Source of the DNA: Euptelea pleiosperma | Lineage: Eukaryota; Streptophyta; Magnoliopsida; Ranunculales; Eupteleaceae | Assembly (NCBI GenBank): GCA_035048495.1 | Contig: CM068552.1 | Coordinates: 11,137,501-11,201,500 of the forward strand | DNA: 64,000 bases | Direction of reading: 5' to 3' | Shown: in pieces, positions 48,211 to 59,750 of the stretch | How the letters are laid out: each line of letters opens with the position of its first letter | How positions within the stretch are numbered: the first letter of the stretch is position 1 | Position numbers and translations under genes: made by a program | Notes under the pieces: model-generated | The model's database searches: none | Seen by the model: only the letters and a program-made list of their open reading frames with translations | What the model was told of the DNA's origin: nothing

Positions 48211-49185
48211 AGATAGTAGGTGACACATGCCCACGGCACCCATCGACAAAGCGTTTGTCAAAATTGGGTGTGAGTGGCTGAGATCCACCGTCCATTTGGT
48301 GTGATAAGATCTCGGCCATCCTTTATGAAGTCGGATAAGTGGGGGAGACAACCGTCCTATTTTGTTATATAGACTAGTGGGTGCCCCGTGCCATCGGCAC
48401 TCCTCGACAAAGAATTTGCCAAAATCAGGTGAGTGGCGGAGATCCACCGTCCATTTGGGGGAGGATTAGATCTCGACCCTTCTTTGTTGATGCTTATAAG
48501 ATGAGGTAAGTAGGGAGACAGCAACCAATGTGTTTTGTTATATAGAATAGTAAATGGCCCATGCCCAAGGCACTCTCCAACAAAAGCGTTTTCAAAAATT
48601 GCGTGCCTTCGGCACTCAAACAGTATAACGGCTGTTATAACGGATTGTAACGTACCGAGGGAGAAATGGAAAAATAACAGAAATAACAAAAAATAATGGT
48701 GTTGAAATTTAAAATTTGAATAAATTGAGGTCAAATGAGGTGGATTGAGTGGCTGAAATCTAACTGTCCACATTAGATCGATGGATTTGATCTCAACCAC
48801 TCTTTATCTAACCGTCCACATTAGATGGATGGATAAGATAAGATAATACAACTGAGTTGTCTTGATATATGCATGAGTGGCCTGTGCCCACGGCACTTTC
48901 CGACAAAGTGTTTGTCAAAATTGGGTGGGAGTTAATCTCAGCCATCGATATGAACATAGGGGATCTCAGCCACTCATTATTGAAGCCATATAAGATAAGA
49001 GGGGTATAAGAAAACTATTAAATTTTCATTAAATTCTTTTTTTTTTAATTTTCAATTTTGAATTTCAGCACCACTTTTTTCTGTTAAAATCTATTTTTTC
49101 TATTTTTGCCCCTGGCCATTTCAATCCGTTTTAACGGTGACACCCCTCTCGAGGAGGAGACAACCATCCTGTTTTGTAATATAGA
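48211..49185 (-). mobile_element. Helitron concatemer, right part (unit set C)
   Basis: Repeats the B set (43491-44524) in the same order: units 48211-48373, 48374-48546, 48547 to about 48870, and about 48871-49185. The last unit starts TCTATATTACAAAACAGG on the - strand and is preceded by A (49186). So the outermost ends of the whole 42399-49185 block satisfy the A|TC...CTAG|T rule. Confidence 0.75.
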
Positions 49186-49590
49186 TGCCTTTTTTACACA
49201 TGGAGGCCCATATGACCAAATCTAACTGTTTACCGCCAGCCACTAGTTAGTTCCCTTCTCCACATTATGCCTAAAATTGACATTCTATTACAGCTATGGC
49301 TGTTGAAAGATCGGTCATCCCACGGATCTCATCCAATAACATAGGATCTGGCCATGACAATCATGATCTTATAAGCTATCCGGTTGTTGTTTTACATCTA
49401 TCTACATATCTATTACCATCTTAAAGCTAAAACTTGGTTGCCCCGCATGCAAAATCTGGGACGTAGCCATCAAATTATCCTTGGGATTCACACACATCAA
49501 CAAAGTTGTGAAGCAGTGAATAGGAGAGGAAGAGACCAAGAGAGAGATTTATCAGGTTCATCAAATCTAGTTGACTACATCCTTGGCCCC
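49186..49590. other. Gene-free spacer
   Basis: Unassigned AT-rich sequence between the Helitron block and the SINE. It ends with the SINE's left target duplication CATCCTTGGCCCC (49578-49590). Confidence 0.5.
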
Positions 49591-49792
49591 AGCTCAAATG
49601 GTTGGTGTGTATCCACCTCTTTCGAGAGGTCGTGGGGTCAAACCCACACAGGTATATTTTCCTCTTTTGAGCAGTGTGCCAAGAGTAGAAATCCCCTTTA
49701 CCGGCTTGATCGGGTTCAAGTTTCACCTGACTTCATCCGTGGGTTGGAGGCCCTCCCACAATGGTAACTACAAAAAAATAAAAATAAAAATG
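49591..49792 (+). mobile_element. tRNA-derived SINE, 202 bp
   Basis: Head AGCTCAAATGGTTGGTGTG (A-box-like), then GTGGGGTCAAACCCAC and GGGTTCAAGTTTCACC (B-box-like), and an A-rich tail. It is flanked by 13-bp duplications CATCCTTGGCCCC and CATTCTTGGCCCC (49793-49805) with one mismatch. Open frames across it are fortuitous. Confidence 0.85.
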
Positions 49793-49962
49793 CATTCTTG
49801 GCCCCTTCGATGGAGGCAATCCATTATCATGTTTTTTTTTTTTTGTGATACAATGCTTTTTTCTAACGTTCACCATGAGCTTCACACGAAGTTAACCTAG
49901 GCCTACTAGTTGCCTAGGTTCACGTCCTAACCTAAAAGTTCTCTCGTCAATTCTCTCCTCTC

Positions 49963-50112
49963 GAGAAAACTTTTGAAGCGGAAGCAGGGGCCAATCACGT
50001 CAAGCCACAATCCCTTGATGTTTTAATTTAAAACAAATCCAAAAATGCTTTTAAACAGGAAATTGTGGCTTGACGTGATTGGCCACTGCTTCGCCGCTTC
50101 AAAAAATTTCTC
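49963..50112. mobile_element. 150-bp MITE with about 50-bp TIRs
   Basis: Starts GAGAAAACTTTTGAAGCGG and ends inversely CGCTTCAAAAAATTTCTC. The arms match through GGCCAATCACGTCAAGCCAC. A CT-rich flank prevents a clear target duplication. Same terminal type as 2881-3046. Confidence 0.8.
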
Positions 50113-51250
50113 CTCTCTCTCTCTCTCTCACCCTAGTTCTCTGCATTCCACCCAAACCCCCCACATGTACAAGCCATTTCTTCCTCTCTGTTTAAGCGGT
50201 GCAGTCAGAAGTTGCTTTGGAATATGTTGGATAATCACTGTATCCACTACAACGAGCAGATTGCCAACGGCGACAACCAACCCTTGTCCTCCTACGACTT
50301 TCTCTATTGCCCTTGCCCCATCGATGTCAAGTAATAAGCTACTCTCTCTCATTTTTTCCTTTCCGAGATATCATTTTTGTTTGTTGTAATTTAAGTAACA
50401 AGTACAATGTCGAATATGGGTTCGTGAACCTACCATCTCCCTAGGCGGCATGGAGACCCTACAAAGTGCAGGTTATTAGCTTGAAGCTGTCATGTCTCGT
50501 ACATTTGGCTACCACATGTGGATCATCTAAGTTTCTGGAATATTTTACCCTGACGGATATGGTTGGCAACTTTGCTATGGTACTAGAACGTAAAGCATAC
50601 CATAGTTAGCAAATCATGAACGGCAAAAATCCGCCTATTGAAAAATGCGCGTTTAAAATGATTTGGGTTTAAAGTTTAAACAAATGTAGTCAAAAAGTGC
50701 TCAAAAAGAAGTGAGGACTTCAGGTTTAATATATATATTTTCAAAACTACGCTCTAAAAAAAAAACGTATACATATATGTATATATGCCCACAACGTATG
50801 GTCATATATGTATCATAGAACTAAAACTATTTGATATTTCCCTCAAATCCAAGTAATATAAGCAACAATAATAATTTTCAAAAATATTTCTCATTTATAA
50901 AGATCTCTAAATGCATGAAAATTTGTTATACTTTTCTAAAAATATTTTTTAAAGCATAAAAATTGGCCACGCATATTATAAAAGAAAAACATTCTTTAAT
51001 TTTAAAATAAAATGAGTTTTATTCACGAGATTTTTAAAATTACAGGGTTATTTAGGATTATTAAATATTTCATTTCTTTTTTTTTTTTTGCAATTTTTGA
51101 AAACTATGTGATTTGAAACGTTTTTTCAAAAGATGAGGATCGAGTTTTAAACAAAGATTTGCTAACTATGAGCATACCCACCTCCCAAGTAGGGGTATAT
51201 GGGTACAACAATATTTTATGCGGTTCCGAGGGATCTTATTATGTTAAAGA
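50113..51250. other. Gene-free stretch
   Basis: A (CT)n tract at about 50111-50130, then unassigned AT-rich DNA. The frame 50045-50389 overlaps the MITE and microsatellite and is not credible. Confidence 0.5.
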
Positions 51251-51409
51251 CTAGTGGGTGGCCCGTGCCCTCGGCAGTATCCGACAAAGCATTTGCCAAA
51301 ATCAGATGTGAGTGGCTGAGATCCACTGTACAATTGCGGATAAGATCTCATCCATCTGTATATGAAGCATATATAAGGGGGAGACAACTGAGCTGATTTG
51401 TTATATAGA
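51251..51409 (-). mobile_element. 159-bp minimal Helitron
   Basis: On the - strand A|TCTATATAACAAATCAG opens the element. TGCCGAGGGCA (hairpin), eleven bases and CTAG|T close it. Its length equals the 159-bp unit at 43491-43649, so this is a solitary copy of the unit that is tandem in the 42-49 kb block. Confidence 0.85.
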
Positions 51410-51525
51410 TACAATAAGCCCTTCATGCGTTAATAAATAGAATAGATTGCATTACATTGTAAGTAATATTTTTATAGGGAATTTTTGACATACCCACATG
51501 TTGTCTTTGAAATTTGACATACAGC

Positions 51526-51925
51526 CCAAGGTTTAAAGGAGGTTGTTTTAACGGTTTAACGGACTGGGGGCGTTACCGTTAAAACGGCTGTTAATACGGA
51601 TTGAAATGGCTAGGGACAAAAATAGAAATAATATAAAAAATAGAATTTAACGGATTTTAACGAAAAAATTGCGCTGAAATTTGAAACTTTAAAATTTAAA
51701 AATAAATTAACGGATTTAACGGCCCTTTTTTCACAATTTGTTTTAGAATTTAACGGCTGTTAAAACGATTTTAACGACAGTTTAAACGATTTTAACGGTT
51801 GTTAAAACAAAAAAAGAAACGGCCATTAAATTCAAAGCGTCAAAATGTGTTTAAACGGTTTTAACAGAAACGGGCTTGGGGTGTTACCGTTGAAACCATT
51901 TAAACGGCCATTTTTAAAACCATGA
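51526..51925 (+). mobile_element. AACGG-rich element (family U)
   Basis: Starts CCAAGGTTTAAAGGAGG and ends TTTTTAAAACCATGA, flanked by ATACAGC / ATACCGC. Inside, the pentamers AACGG and CCGTT recur many times, including CCGTTTAAACGG-type palindromes. It is about 400 bp and non-coding. Confidence 0.7.
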
Positions 51926-52358
51926 TACCGCCCACAATTTGAAGAAGCTGCCGTACCCACCTTATGACCTGGTCCATCATCTATGACTGTTGTCAACTCA
52001 AGTTTGATTAACAATTTTTTTAAATGATGAAATTATCCATTTCTTCAACCGTAGAACTTAAACATATGGGTTTTGGGCCAAAACTCTAACCCCAAATCAG
52101 ACGTCCGTGGTGGATGGCAAGCCATGAGATTCCAATGGGTTGGCCATGCCATCACCTGCGACCGACCTACCAAAATCTCGGGGCCTGCCAACCACCATTC
52201 CGGTGAGATTTTTTTATCAAATGCCATTAGCACTAATGAAATTAATTAGTCAAGTTTCTATCCCTCCTGCCCTCAAAAAAACTTCTCAGCAATTGATACT
52301 TTACAACGTCTATATGAATGTAAGTCAGCCCATCTTCTTCTTTTAATAGTAGTCTTGA

Positions 52359-52762
52359 CCATGGTTTTAAAAACGGCCGTTTAAACGGTAACGCCCCAAG
52401 CCCGTTTCCGTTAAAACTGTTTAAACACGTTTTATCGATTTTGAAAAAATGGCCGTTTTTTTGTTTTAACAGCAGTTAAAATCGTTTAAACAGCCGTTTA
52501 ATTTTGAAATTTTTGTGAAACAAAACAGCCGTTTAATCCGTTTAAATTCCGTTAAATTCCATTTTTTTTTCAAATTTCAGCGCCATTTTTTCCGTTAAAA
52601 TCGTCAAAACAGTTAAAATCCGTTTAATTCCATTTTTTCCCATTTTTTTTCATTTTTGCCCCTGGCCGTTTCAATCCGTTTAAACGGTAACGCCCCCAGT
52701 CCGTTTAAAAGGTAACGCCCCCAGTCCGTTTAACCGTTAAAACGGCCTCCTTTAAACCTTGG
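52359..52762 (-). mobile_element. AACGG-rich element, tandem copy 1
   Basis: Begins CCATGGTTTTAAAAACGGCC and ends CCTTTAAACCTTGG. It shares the 6-bp spacer TCTTGA with the next copy. TCTTGA also lies at 52353-52358, 52763-52768 and 53153-53158. Confidence 0.75.
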
Positions 52763-52768
52763 TCTTGA

Positions 52769-53152
52769 CCATGGTTTTAAACACGGCCGTTTAAACGGTA
52801 ACGCCCCCAGCCCGTTTCCGTTAAAACCGTTTAAACATGTTTTATCGTTTTTGAATAAAACGGCCATTTTTTTGTTTTAACGGCCGTTACAATCGTTTAA
52901 ACAGCCATTTAATTCTGAAAAATTTTGTGAAAAAACGGCCGTTAAATTCTGTTTTTTTTTTTAATTTTCAAATTTCAAAATTTGAATTTCAGCACCATTT
53001 TTTTCTATTAAAATCCATTTAATTCCGTTAAATTTCACTTTTTCCGTTAAATTCTATTTTTTTTTCATTTTTGCCCGTGGCCATTTCAATCCGTTTAAAC
53101 GGTAACACCTCCAGTCCGTTTAACCGTTAAAACGGCCTCCTTTAAACCTTGG
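52769..53152 (-). mobile_element. AACGG-rich element, tandem copy 2
   Basis: Same ends as copy 1, directly after it in the same orientation. The 404- and 384-bp copies have diverged by small indels. Confidence 0.75.
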
Positions 53153-53158
53153 TCTTGA

Positions 53159-54029
53159 CTAGAGTCCATAGTTCTAAGCTGGGCTATGCACATATACCCA
53201 ATGCTTGAAAAAATCAAAGGAAAACGGTTATTTTCCAGTGTTTCTCAAGCATCCCAATCAAATGGCAAAAAGGTTGAAGAAAGGGATAGTTTAGTTATTT
53301 TAAAAAAAATGTTAGTCAAACGTGGGTCAACAACAGTCATAGAACAAACGTGTGTGTGTGACTAATATGCTCATGTAGTGATCAGTGATGAAAATGCCTA
53401 ATGAACCGGCTAATTGATGAGTTCCAAGCCCAAGATGAAAATGCTCAAAATCCAACGGTTAGAAGTGCTCAATCCGCTGGCTGATTTTTGGCATACAAGT
53501 CCACCAAGGGGAGTACCAAACATCATGGGTCAGGACTAAGAGTATGCCATATGCCATTAAGGGGTTCCGAACATTGAATGAGGCCCGTCCCGATACAAGC
53601 TTGCAGATTGATCATGGAGGTGTTAGGTCACTCTTGAATCGAGAGTACTTGCACTCGCTCATCTACCTTTCTAACCTAGTTAGTCTATCGATCAACGGTT
53701 AGGATCATTCTTCTTACTGAAATCATGGGGTAAGGCTCATTCGTGGAGTAATATGATATTTGGATTCTTTGGGATTGGTACCCCGTCTTCGATGCAATTT
53801 TAAACTAGGACTGGTTTGGTTTTTTGTTTTTTATTTTATGTTTCCTGAGTTTCCTGGATCTTGACGATATATTTATTTTAGAAAAATTTTTAAACAAAAA
53901 TAAATTTTAATATATTTATTAAAAAAATATAGAACTTTTCAAAATTTGTAAGAAAAATAACAAAACGCCCTTTCAAATGGCGTTTCTAATCAGACGGCGT
54001 TTCTAATCAGACGACTGTCCCCTTGTGCC
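53159..54029. other. Gene-free stretch with a MULE fragment
   Basis: A short family A remnant ('tccaccaagggg', 'tgatttttggcat') sits near 53450-53560. Otherwise nothing is recognised. Confidence 0.45.
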
Positions 54030-54495
54030 GAGTAAAATTTCTGTCACAACCTGGCCACAATGCGAGCCACATGGCACACTATTAGAGGGCTCTGATCATA
54101 TGGATGTTTGGCCAGTCCCTCGGTGGACCTGCAAATCAGAAATCAGCCTAATTACTAATTTACAACCTTTGAATATTTGCACTCAAATAATGCTCAAATT
54201 CCTACAGTTAAAATCAACCATGAAAATAACTTCAATCCAACCTATAAACCACTGATCATGTTTGCAGACTTAAAAGTATGCAAACATTGTATCCACTGTT
54301 GGATGTCCCTTGTAAAACGTGTTTTTAATTTATAAAATAATTTTCTGAAAACATTGAAAATAACACAGTTTTCAAGGGATATCCAACAGTGCTGACAATG
54401 TTTGCTGTCTCTAAATGGTTGCAGACTATATTTGTCCTTTTATTTTTGGTGTGTAGGTACACCTAGTGATTGGCCAAACATCCATACGGTCTATA
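54030..54495. mobile_element. MULE family A copy, interrupted
   Basis: Starts GAGTAAAATTTCTGTCACAAC and carries typical interior text. The small TIR element at 54281-54405 is inserted within it. Its right TIR is cut after 'catccatacggtc' by an AACGG element. Confidence 0.65.
54281..54405. mobile_element. 125-bp MITE nested in a MULE
   Basis: Arms GCAAACATTGTATCCACTG...GGATGTCCCTTG and the inverse CAAGGGATATCCAACAGTG...CAATGTTTGC. TTGCAGACT-like text flanks it on both sides (about 54263 and 54420). Confidence 0.7.
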
Positions 54496-54858
54496 GTTTT
54501 CCGTTTAAACACGTTTTAACACTTTCGAATTTAACGGCTTTTTTTTTGTTTTAATGGCTATTAAAATCGTTTAAACGGCCGTTAAATCGTTTACACATCT
54601 ATTAAATTCTGAAATTTTTTTGAAAAAAATGACAGTTAAATCCGTTAAATTCTATTTTTTTTATTTTCAAAATTTGAATTTCAGTGCCATTTTTTCCGTT
54701 AAATCTTAAAATCTGTTTAATTCTGTTAAATTTCTTTTTTTTTGCTTTTTTTTTTTTTCTATTTTTGCCCCAGGTCGTTTCAATCCGTTTTAATGGCTGT
54801 TTAAACAGTAACGCCCCCAGTCCATTTAACTGTTAAAACGGCCTCCTTTAAACCTTGG
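54496..54858 (-). mobile_element. AACGG-rich element, truncated at one end
   Basis: Ends CCTTTAAACCTTGG like the other family members but lacks the CCATGG end. It is inserted in the MULE copy starting at 54030. Confidence 0.6.
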
Positions 54859-54929
54859 TTAAAACAAATTGTAACGGACGGGTATAAAATAGAAAAAAAA
54901 AATAGAATTTAACGGGAAAAAAAGGAAAA

Positions 54930-55270
54930 AAATGCCACTAACCACATGGATGTTTAACCCACCCCTTAGTGGATATACACACCAAAAATCACCATGATTG
55001 GTAATCTCTAGCCATTAGATTTTAGTGCTTTTGAAGGCGTGATTCTAACCGTCGGATTCAACCATTTTTTTGTGTACTAAGACCAATGGCTAAAATCATC
55101 AAACAAGCCAAGGGGTGGGCTAAAAATCCATACGGTCAGTGGGTCTAGATAGCAGCGATAAGGAAAATAGTGCGATCTGACACCAACGGCTAGAAATTAT
55201 CAATCAATACGATCTTTGATATATATACCCAGCAAGGCGTGGGATAAACATCCAAACGGTTAGTTGAGCT
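54930..55270. mobile_element. Decayed TGTAACAAGG-type element
   Basis: Interior text matches the elements at 8251 and 60746 ('gatattttagtgc'-like, 'gaccaatggctaaaa', 'ggggtgggctaaa'), but the ends are missing. Confidence 0.45.
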
Positions 55271-56510
55271 ATGTAGGGCCACGAGAGTCCTCTGCATGGA
55301 CTGCATCCAAAGTCGTCTGCGTCTAAAATTTTTCGATCCATCCATCTGTCCTTATCTTTGTTTTTTTTTTGTAAGCATCGTTATCTTTGTTACTTGCGCA
55401 AATACCGGGCAACTCAGAATCCAGAAAGATGCTTTTGTTTACCGTTTACCAGAAATGACCCGTGCACGGGTCTGTTTTGCAATCGAGAAAAAAAACTTCA
55501 TAAAAAAAAATAGAAATTTTCTTAAACAAAAATAATTTAAACTATTTATAAAAATAGATATAATTTTTAAAAATTAATGCAGGCCGACAAATGTCGTTTT
55601 AAAGGGCATTTATACCTTACAACGCTTTAAAAGGGCGTTTGTCCATTGAAGGTAGTGAAACTTGTGCCACAAGATGTGATGGAAGCCGTCACAGCACTCA
55701 ATACGAGCCACGTGTCACACGATCTGAGGTCACTGATCGTGTGGATGTTTGGCCAGTCCTCGGTGGACCCACAAACCAAAAATCAGCCTGATTAGTGATT
55801 TACAACCTTTGGATTTTTGCACCCAAATAACGCTCAATAATGCTCAAACTCCTACCGTTAAAATCAACCCATGAAAACAACTTCAATTGAATCGGTTAGA
55901 AATCACGAATCAGGCTGATTTTTTGTGTACCAGTCCACCGAGTGACTTGCCAAACATCCATACGGTCATCGTCCTCTAATAGTATGCCACGTGGCTCGTG
56001 TTGAGTGCTGTGACCGCCTCCCTCCCTCGCAAGACTCACAACATCTTGTGACAGAGTAAAACTTGCCTGACCACATGTGGTGTGGTATCTACCAAACTAT
56101 AGGCAAGGTGCTTGCCGCGTGGCTTACGTACGGTAGCAAGTCGCATCCGCACGAGCTATAAATTCATCCTCTCTCCCACTGGTAAACCTGCTCAGGTTTG
56201 GTGAGAGCAAAACAGTAATTTCCTTTTTTCTCCTAAAAAAATAAAAAAAAGGTAAAGTAACTCAGTTACCTTTTACAACCTATGGATCTTTGCACCCAAA
56301 TAATGCTCGAAATTCATTCGGTAAAAATCAACCCATCAAAATAACTTTAATCCAACACTTAGAAATCACTGATCAAGTTTATTTTTGGTTTGTAGGTCCA
56401 CCTAGTGATTGGCCAAACATCCATACGGTCAGCGTCCACTAAGAGTGTGCCACGTGGCTCGTATTGTGCGCTGTGACCGAAGTTTTACTCCACCTAAGGA
56501 TTGGCCAAAC

Positions 56511-56800
56511 TAAGGTTTAAAGGAGACTGTTTTAACAGTATAACAGACGGGGGCGTTACCGTTAAAACGGATTGTAGCAGATGGCGAAAAATCAAAAAAC
56601 ACAAATTTTAACGAATTCAACGAAAAAAAAAATGGAAAAATGGTGCTGATTTTTAAAATTAGAAATTTTGAAAAACAAAAAAAATGTAATTTAACGGAAA
56701 TAATGACCTTTTTTTCACAAAATTTTTTAACAGCCGTTAAAACGAAAAAAGGCCGTTAATTTCTAAGCATCAAAATGGGTTTTAACAGTTTTTAACGTAC
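56511..56800 (+). mobile_element. AACGG-rich element, partial
   Basis: Begins TAAGGTTTAAAGGAGACTG and shows AACGG/CCGTT repeats. The far end is lost around 56790-56800. Confidence 0.55.
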
Positions 56801-57148
56801 CAGTTAGCAATTCAGTAAAGATTCGTAACAAGAAAAGTTCGAGTTTAATTCGGTTTCGGGATAAAAATATCTGGTCAAAAATTCGGTCATTGTTGAAATT
56901 TATATTCGTTTAGCCTTAAAAAGTCAGAATTTTATCTATTTTTTCATTTTATGCGGCCATTTAACATGTTTTTATTTAAAAAACACGCAATCCATATATT
57001 AAACATGAATAATACATGTTTTATTCGTATAATCTTAAAATTCGTGATTTTTTCTGATTTTTTATTTTATACGGTACTATTACATGTTCCTTAAAAAAAA
57101 AAAAAAAAATACATGGGTAATACGCGAATTTACTAGCTAGGGTCAAAG

Positions 57149-57893
57149 TCATGGTTTTAAAAACAGCTGTTTAAAGGGTAATGCCCCAAGCCCGTTACCA
57201 TAAAATCGTTAAAAACCATTTTGACGCTTTGAATTTAATGGCCGTTTTTTTTTTTCATTTTAACCACCGCTAAAATCGTTTTAACAGCCGTTAAATTCTG
57301 AGAATTTTTGCGGAAAAAAAATGGCCGTTAAAATCTATTTTTTCATTTTTTCAAATTTTCAATTTTAAATTTCAAAATTTGACTTTCAGCGCCATTTTTT
57401 CTGTTAAAATCCGTTAAATTCCATTTTTTCCTTTTTTTTCTTTTATTGGCCCTGGCCATTACAATCCGTTTTAACAGTAATGCCTTCCGGTGCGTTATAC
57501 CGTTAAAACAGCCTCCTTTAAACCTTGGTTTTACCCAAAGTTTAAAGGAGGCCGTTTTAACTGTTAAACGGACTGGGGGTGTCACCGTTTAAACGGCCAT
57601 TAAAATGGATTGAAACGGCCAGGGACAAAAAACGGAATTTAACGGGTTTTAACGAAAAAAAATGGCGCTGAAATTCAAATTTTGAAATTTGAATATTAAA
57701 AATAACACGGAATTTAACCGACATTTTTTTCACAAATCAGAATTTAACAGCTGTTTAAACGATTTTAACGACCGTTAAAACAGAAACAAAAAAAATGGCC
57801 CTTAAATTCAAATACGTTAAAACGTGTTTAAACGGTTTTAACAGAAACGGGCTTGGGGCGTTTCCGTTTAAACAGCCGTTTTTAAAACCATGG
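57149..57893. mobile_element. Inverted dimer of AACGG-rich elements
   Basis: A - oriented copy (57149-57528) and a + oriented copy (57535-57893) meet tail to tail across TTTTAC, making a palindrome of about 745 bp. The outer flanks GTCAAAG and GTCAAAC suggest the pair transposed as one unit. Confidence 0.65.
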
Positions 57894-58090
57894 GTCAAAC
57901 CGTCAAACATCTAAAGTCAGTGTCTTATAAGAAATTGCCACGTGTCTTCTTCATGTTGCGTTACTTTTTTTGACCTATTTTTTCATTTACTCTCACCAAA
58001 CCTGAGTAAGTTAACGAGAGGAGGAGAGGATGAGTTTGTGGCTCGGGCCGATGTGACTTGCTACCGTACAAAATCCACTAGGAATCAATA

Positions 58091-58109
58091 GCCCGTGCTT
58101 AGCACGGGC
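58091..58109 (-). terminator. Helitron 3' terminal hairpin
   Basis: An 8-bp perfect stem with a 3-nt loop about 9 nt from the CTAG end. In Helitrons this structure is thought to signal the end of rolling-circle transfer. It is not a transcription terminator. Confidence 0.85.
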
Positions 58110-59750
58110 ACAGTAAAATGAATGTTTTTTTTTTTTTGTATATACAATTATATCTTATTTTGACACTTATATAATGTTAAAAAAATAATTATTATTGTAT
58201 TAATGGTACATGTGCGTGGACTATACCTATTCAAACTTTTACATTCACCTCACATCGCCTATTAAAAATAAGACATTTTATGATTTTTGTGATATATCAC
58301 TTCTATGATTTGGTGATATATAGATATTGATTTGTCGAACATTTAGTTTAGGCATCTTAACCCCTAACATCTAGTGGCACATGTCAGAGAGGCATGGGCA
58401 CCTTAAAGAACTAGTGCGTATCTCCCTTAAAACGCAATGTTACATAGTTTTTAGAGATCAATAATGAATCGCATTCCAATAGCACTCTATTTCTCTCTGA
58501 GAACCAATATTAGGCTAATTACCATGAAGTTTTTTTATACACTTTTCAAAGGTTATAATATTAAGAGAAAAATAAATAAAATTTTGTTGCAGAATGTTGT
58601 ATGTTTGAGATTATAGGCGATGGGCCCACAAACTGCATGGATGCTTCTCACACCTCTTGATAGACACATACACAAAAAGTTAGATTGATTAGTGAACTCT
58701 AGAAGTTATATATTTAAAAATAAAATAAAATAAAATTCCTCAAAATCCAATGCCAATGCAACGTTTAGATATTACAATAATCATAAATTAAGTTCTAGAT
58801 GAACCTGCAAACTAAAAACTAAGCCTGATGGTGATGTCAAGCATAAAGATCAAAACCCATGACAGTACAACAATTGATAGAAGACTTAAATCCAACGGTT
58901 AGAAACAATTAATCAGGTTGATTGTATGTCCATCTACTATTTAAATCCATCAGTAAGTCATTGCTCCCAAAATTATTTAAAACCATTTTTTTTTGTGCAT
59001 ATACGATGTGTAAATATACATTTTGATTGCAACCCAAACAATAAACACAAACACTTGATTCAAGATCTCTATTCTATTTCTAAAGTAAAATAAAGTAGAA
59101 CACAAATCAAAATCAAAATTAATTAAAAAGAAAAATAAATCTAGAAAAAATACCTGATAGAAGATGAATAGTTGACAACGCCTTAGGGAAAAAAAAATGG
59201 GAGACGCATGTGGCAACCATTCTTTTATCTTATCGATCTGTTTATAAAAATCAAAAAATAAAAAAAAGAGGTGAAGTTTCTGGAATTTTTTTTTTTTTGA
59301 AGAACAACAGATAGTATAATTGTCTTCACTTAAAACCAAATCTCAATCGTCTTAGCAGTGTGCGATAATCGGTGTCAAATCCTTTGAAACAGTATTCTAT
59401 TTGCAGACTTGTTTGAATATGTCTCATGTATGTGGCTTATGACGTCTCAGAAATCTCTACATATTGCTCAATATCTAGAACAAATAAAATAAATAAAATT
59501 ACGATTTGGTATTTACACTTAGAGTATTAGAGGTAGGAAATGTGAGAGATTAGAGCTAGGCAGGAATGAGACCGTTCAAATACTATCAAATCGTTTTTCG
59601 TTCAACACAAGTAATGGGGGAGATAGAGAGACATCTTGGGGAGCCGTACATGCTGTACAGTAAAAAGCATCTTGAAATTAAAAACACGAATAGGGTTTTG
59701 AACCGTTTTGAAGTGTAAAGGATTTTTTTAGAATTTAGGAGATGTTAAAG

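Noticed and set aside
42399..49185. CRISPR-like array or satellite DNA
   Set aside because: Units are 160-370 bp with Helitron ends and no spacer-repeat pattern. A plant nuclear context excludes CRISPR.
49384..50389. Frames of 74-127 codons around the SINE and small MITE
   Set aside because: They run across SINE promoter boxes, TIRs and a CT microsatellite. The transposon signatures explain the sequence better.
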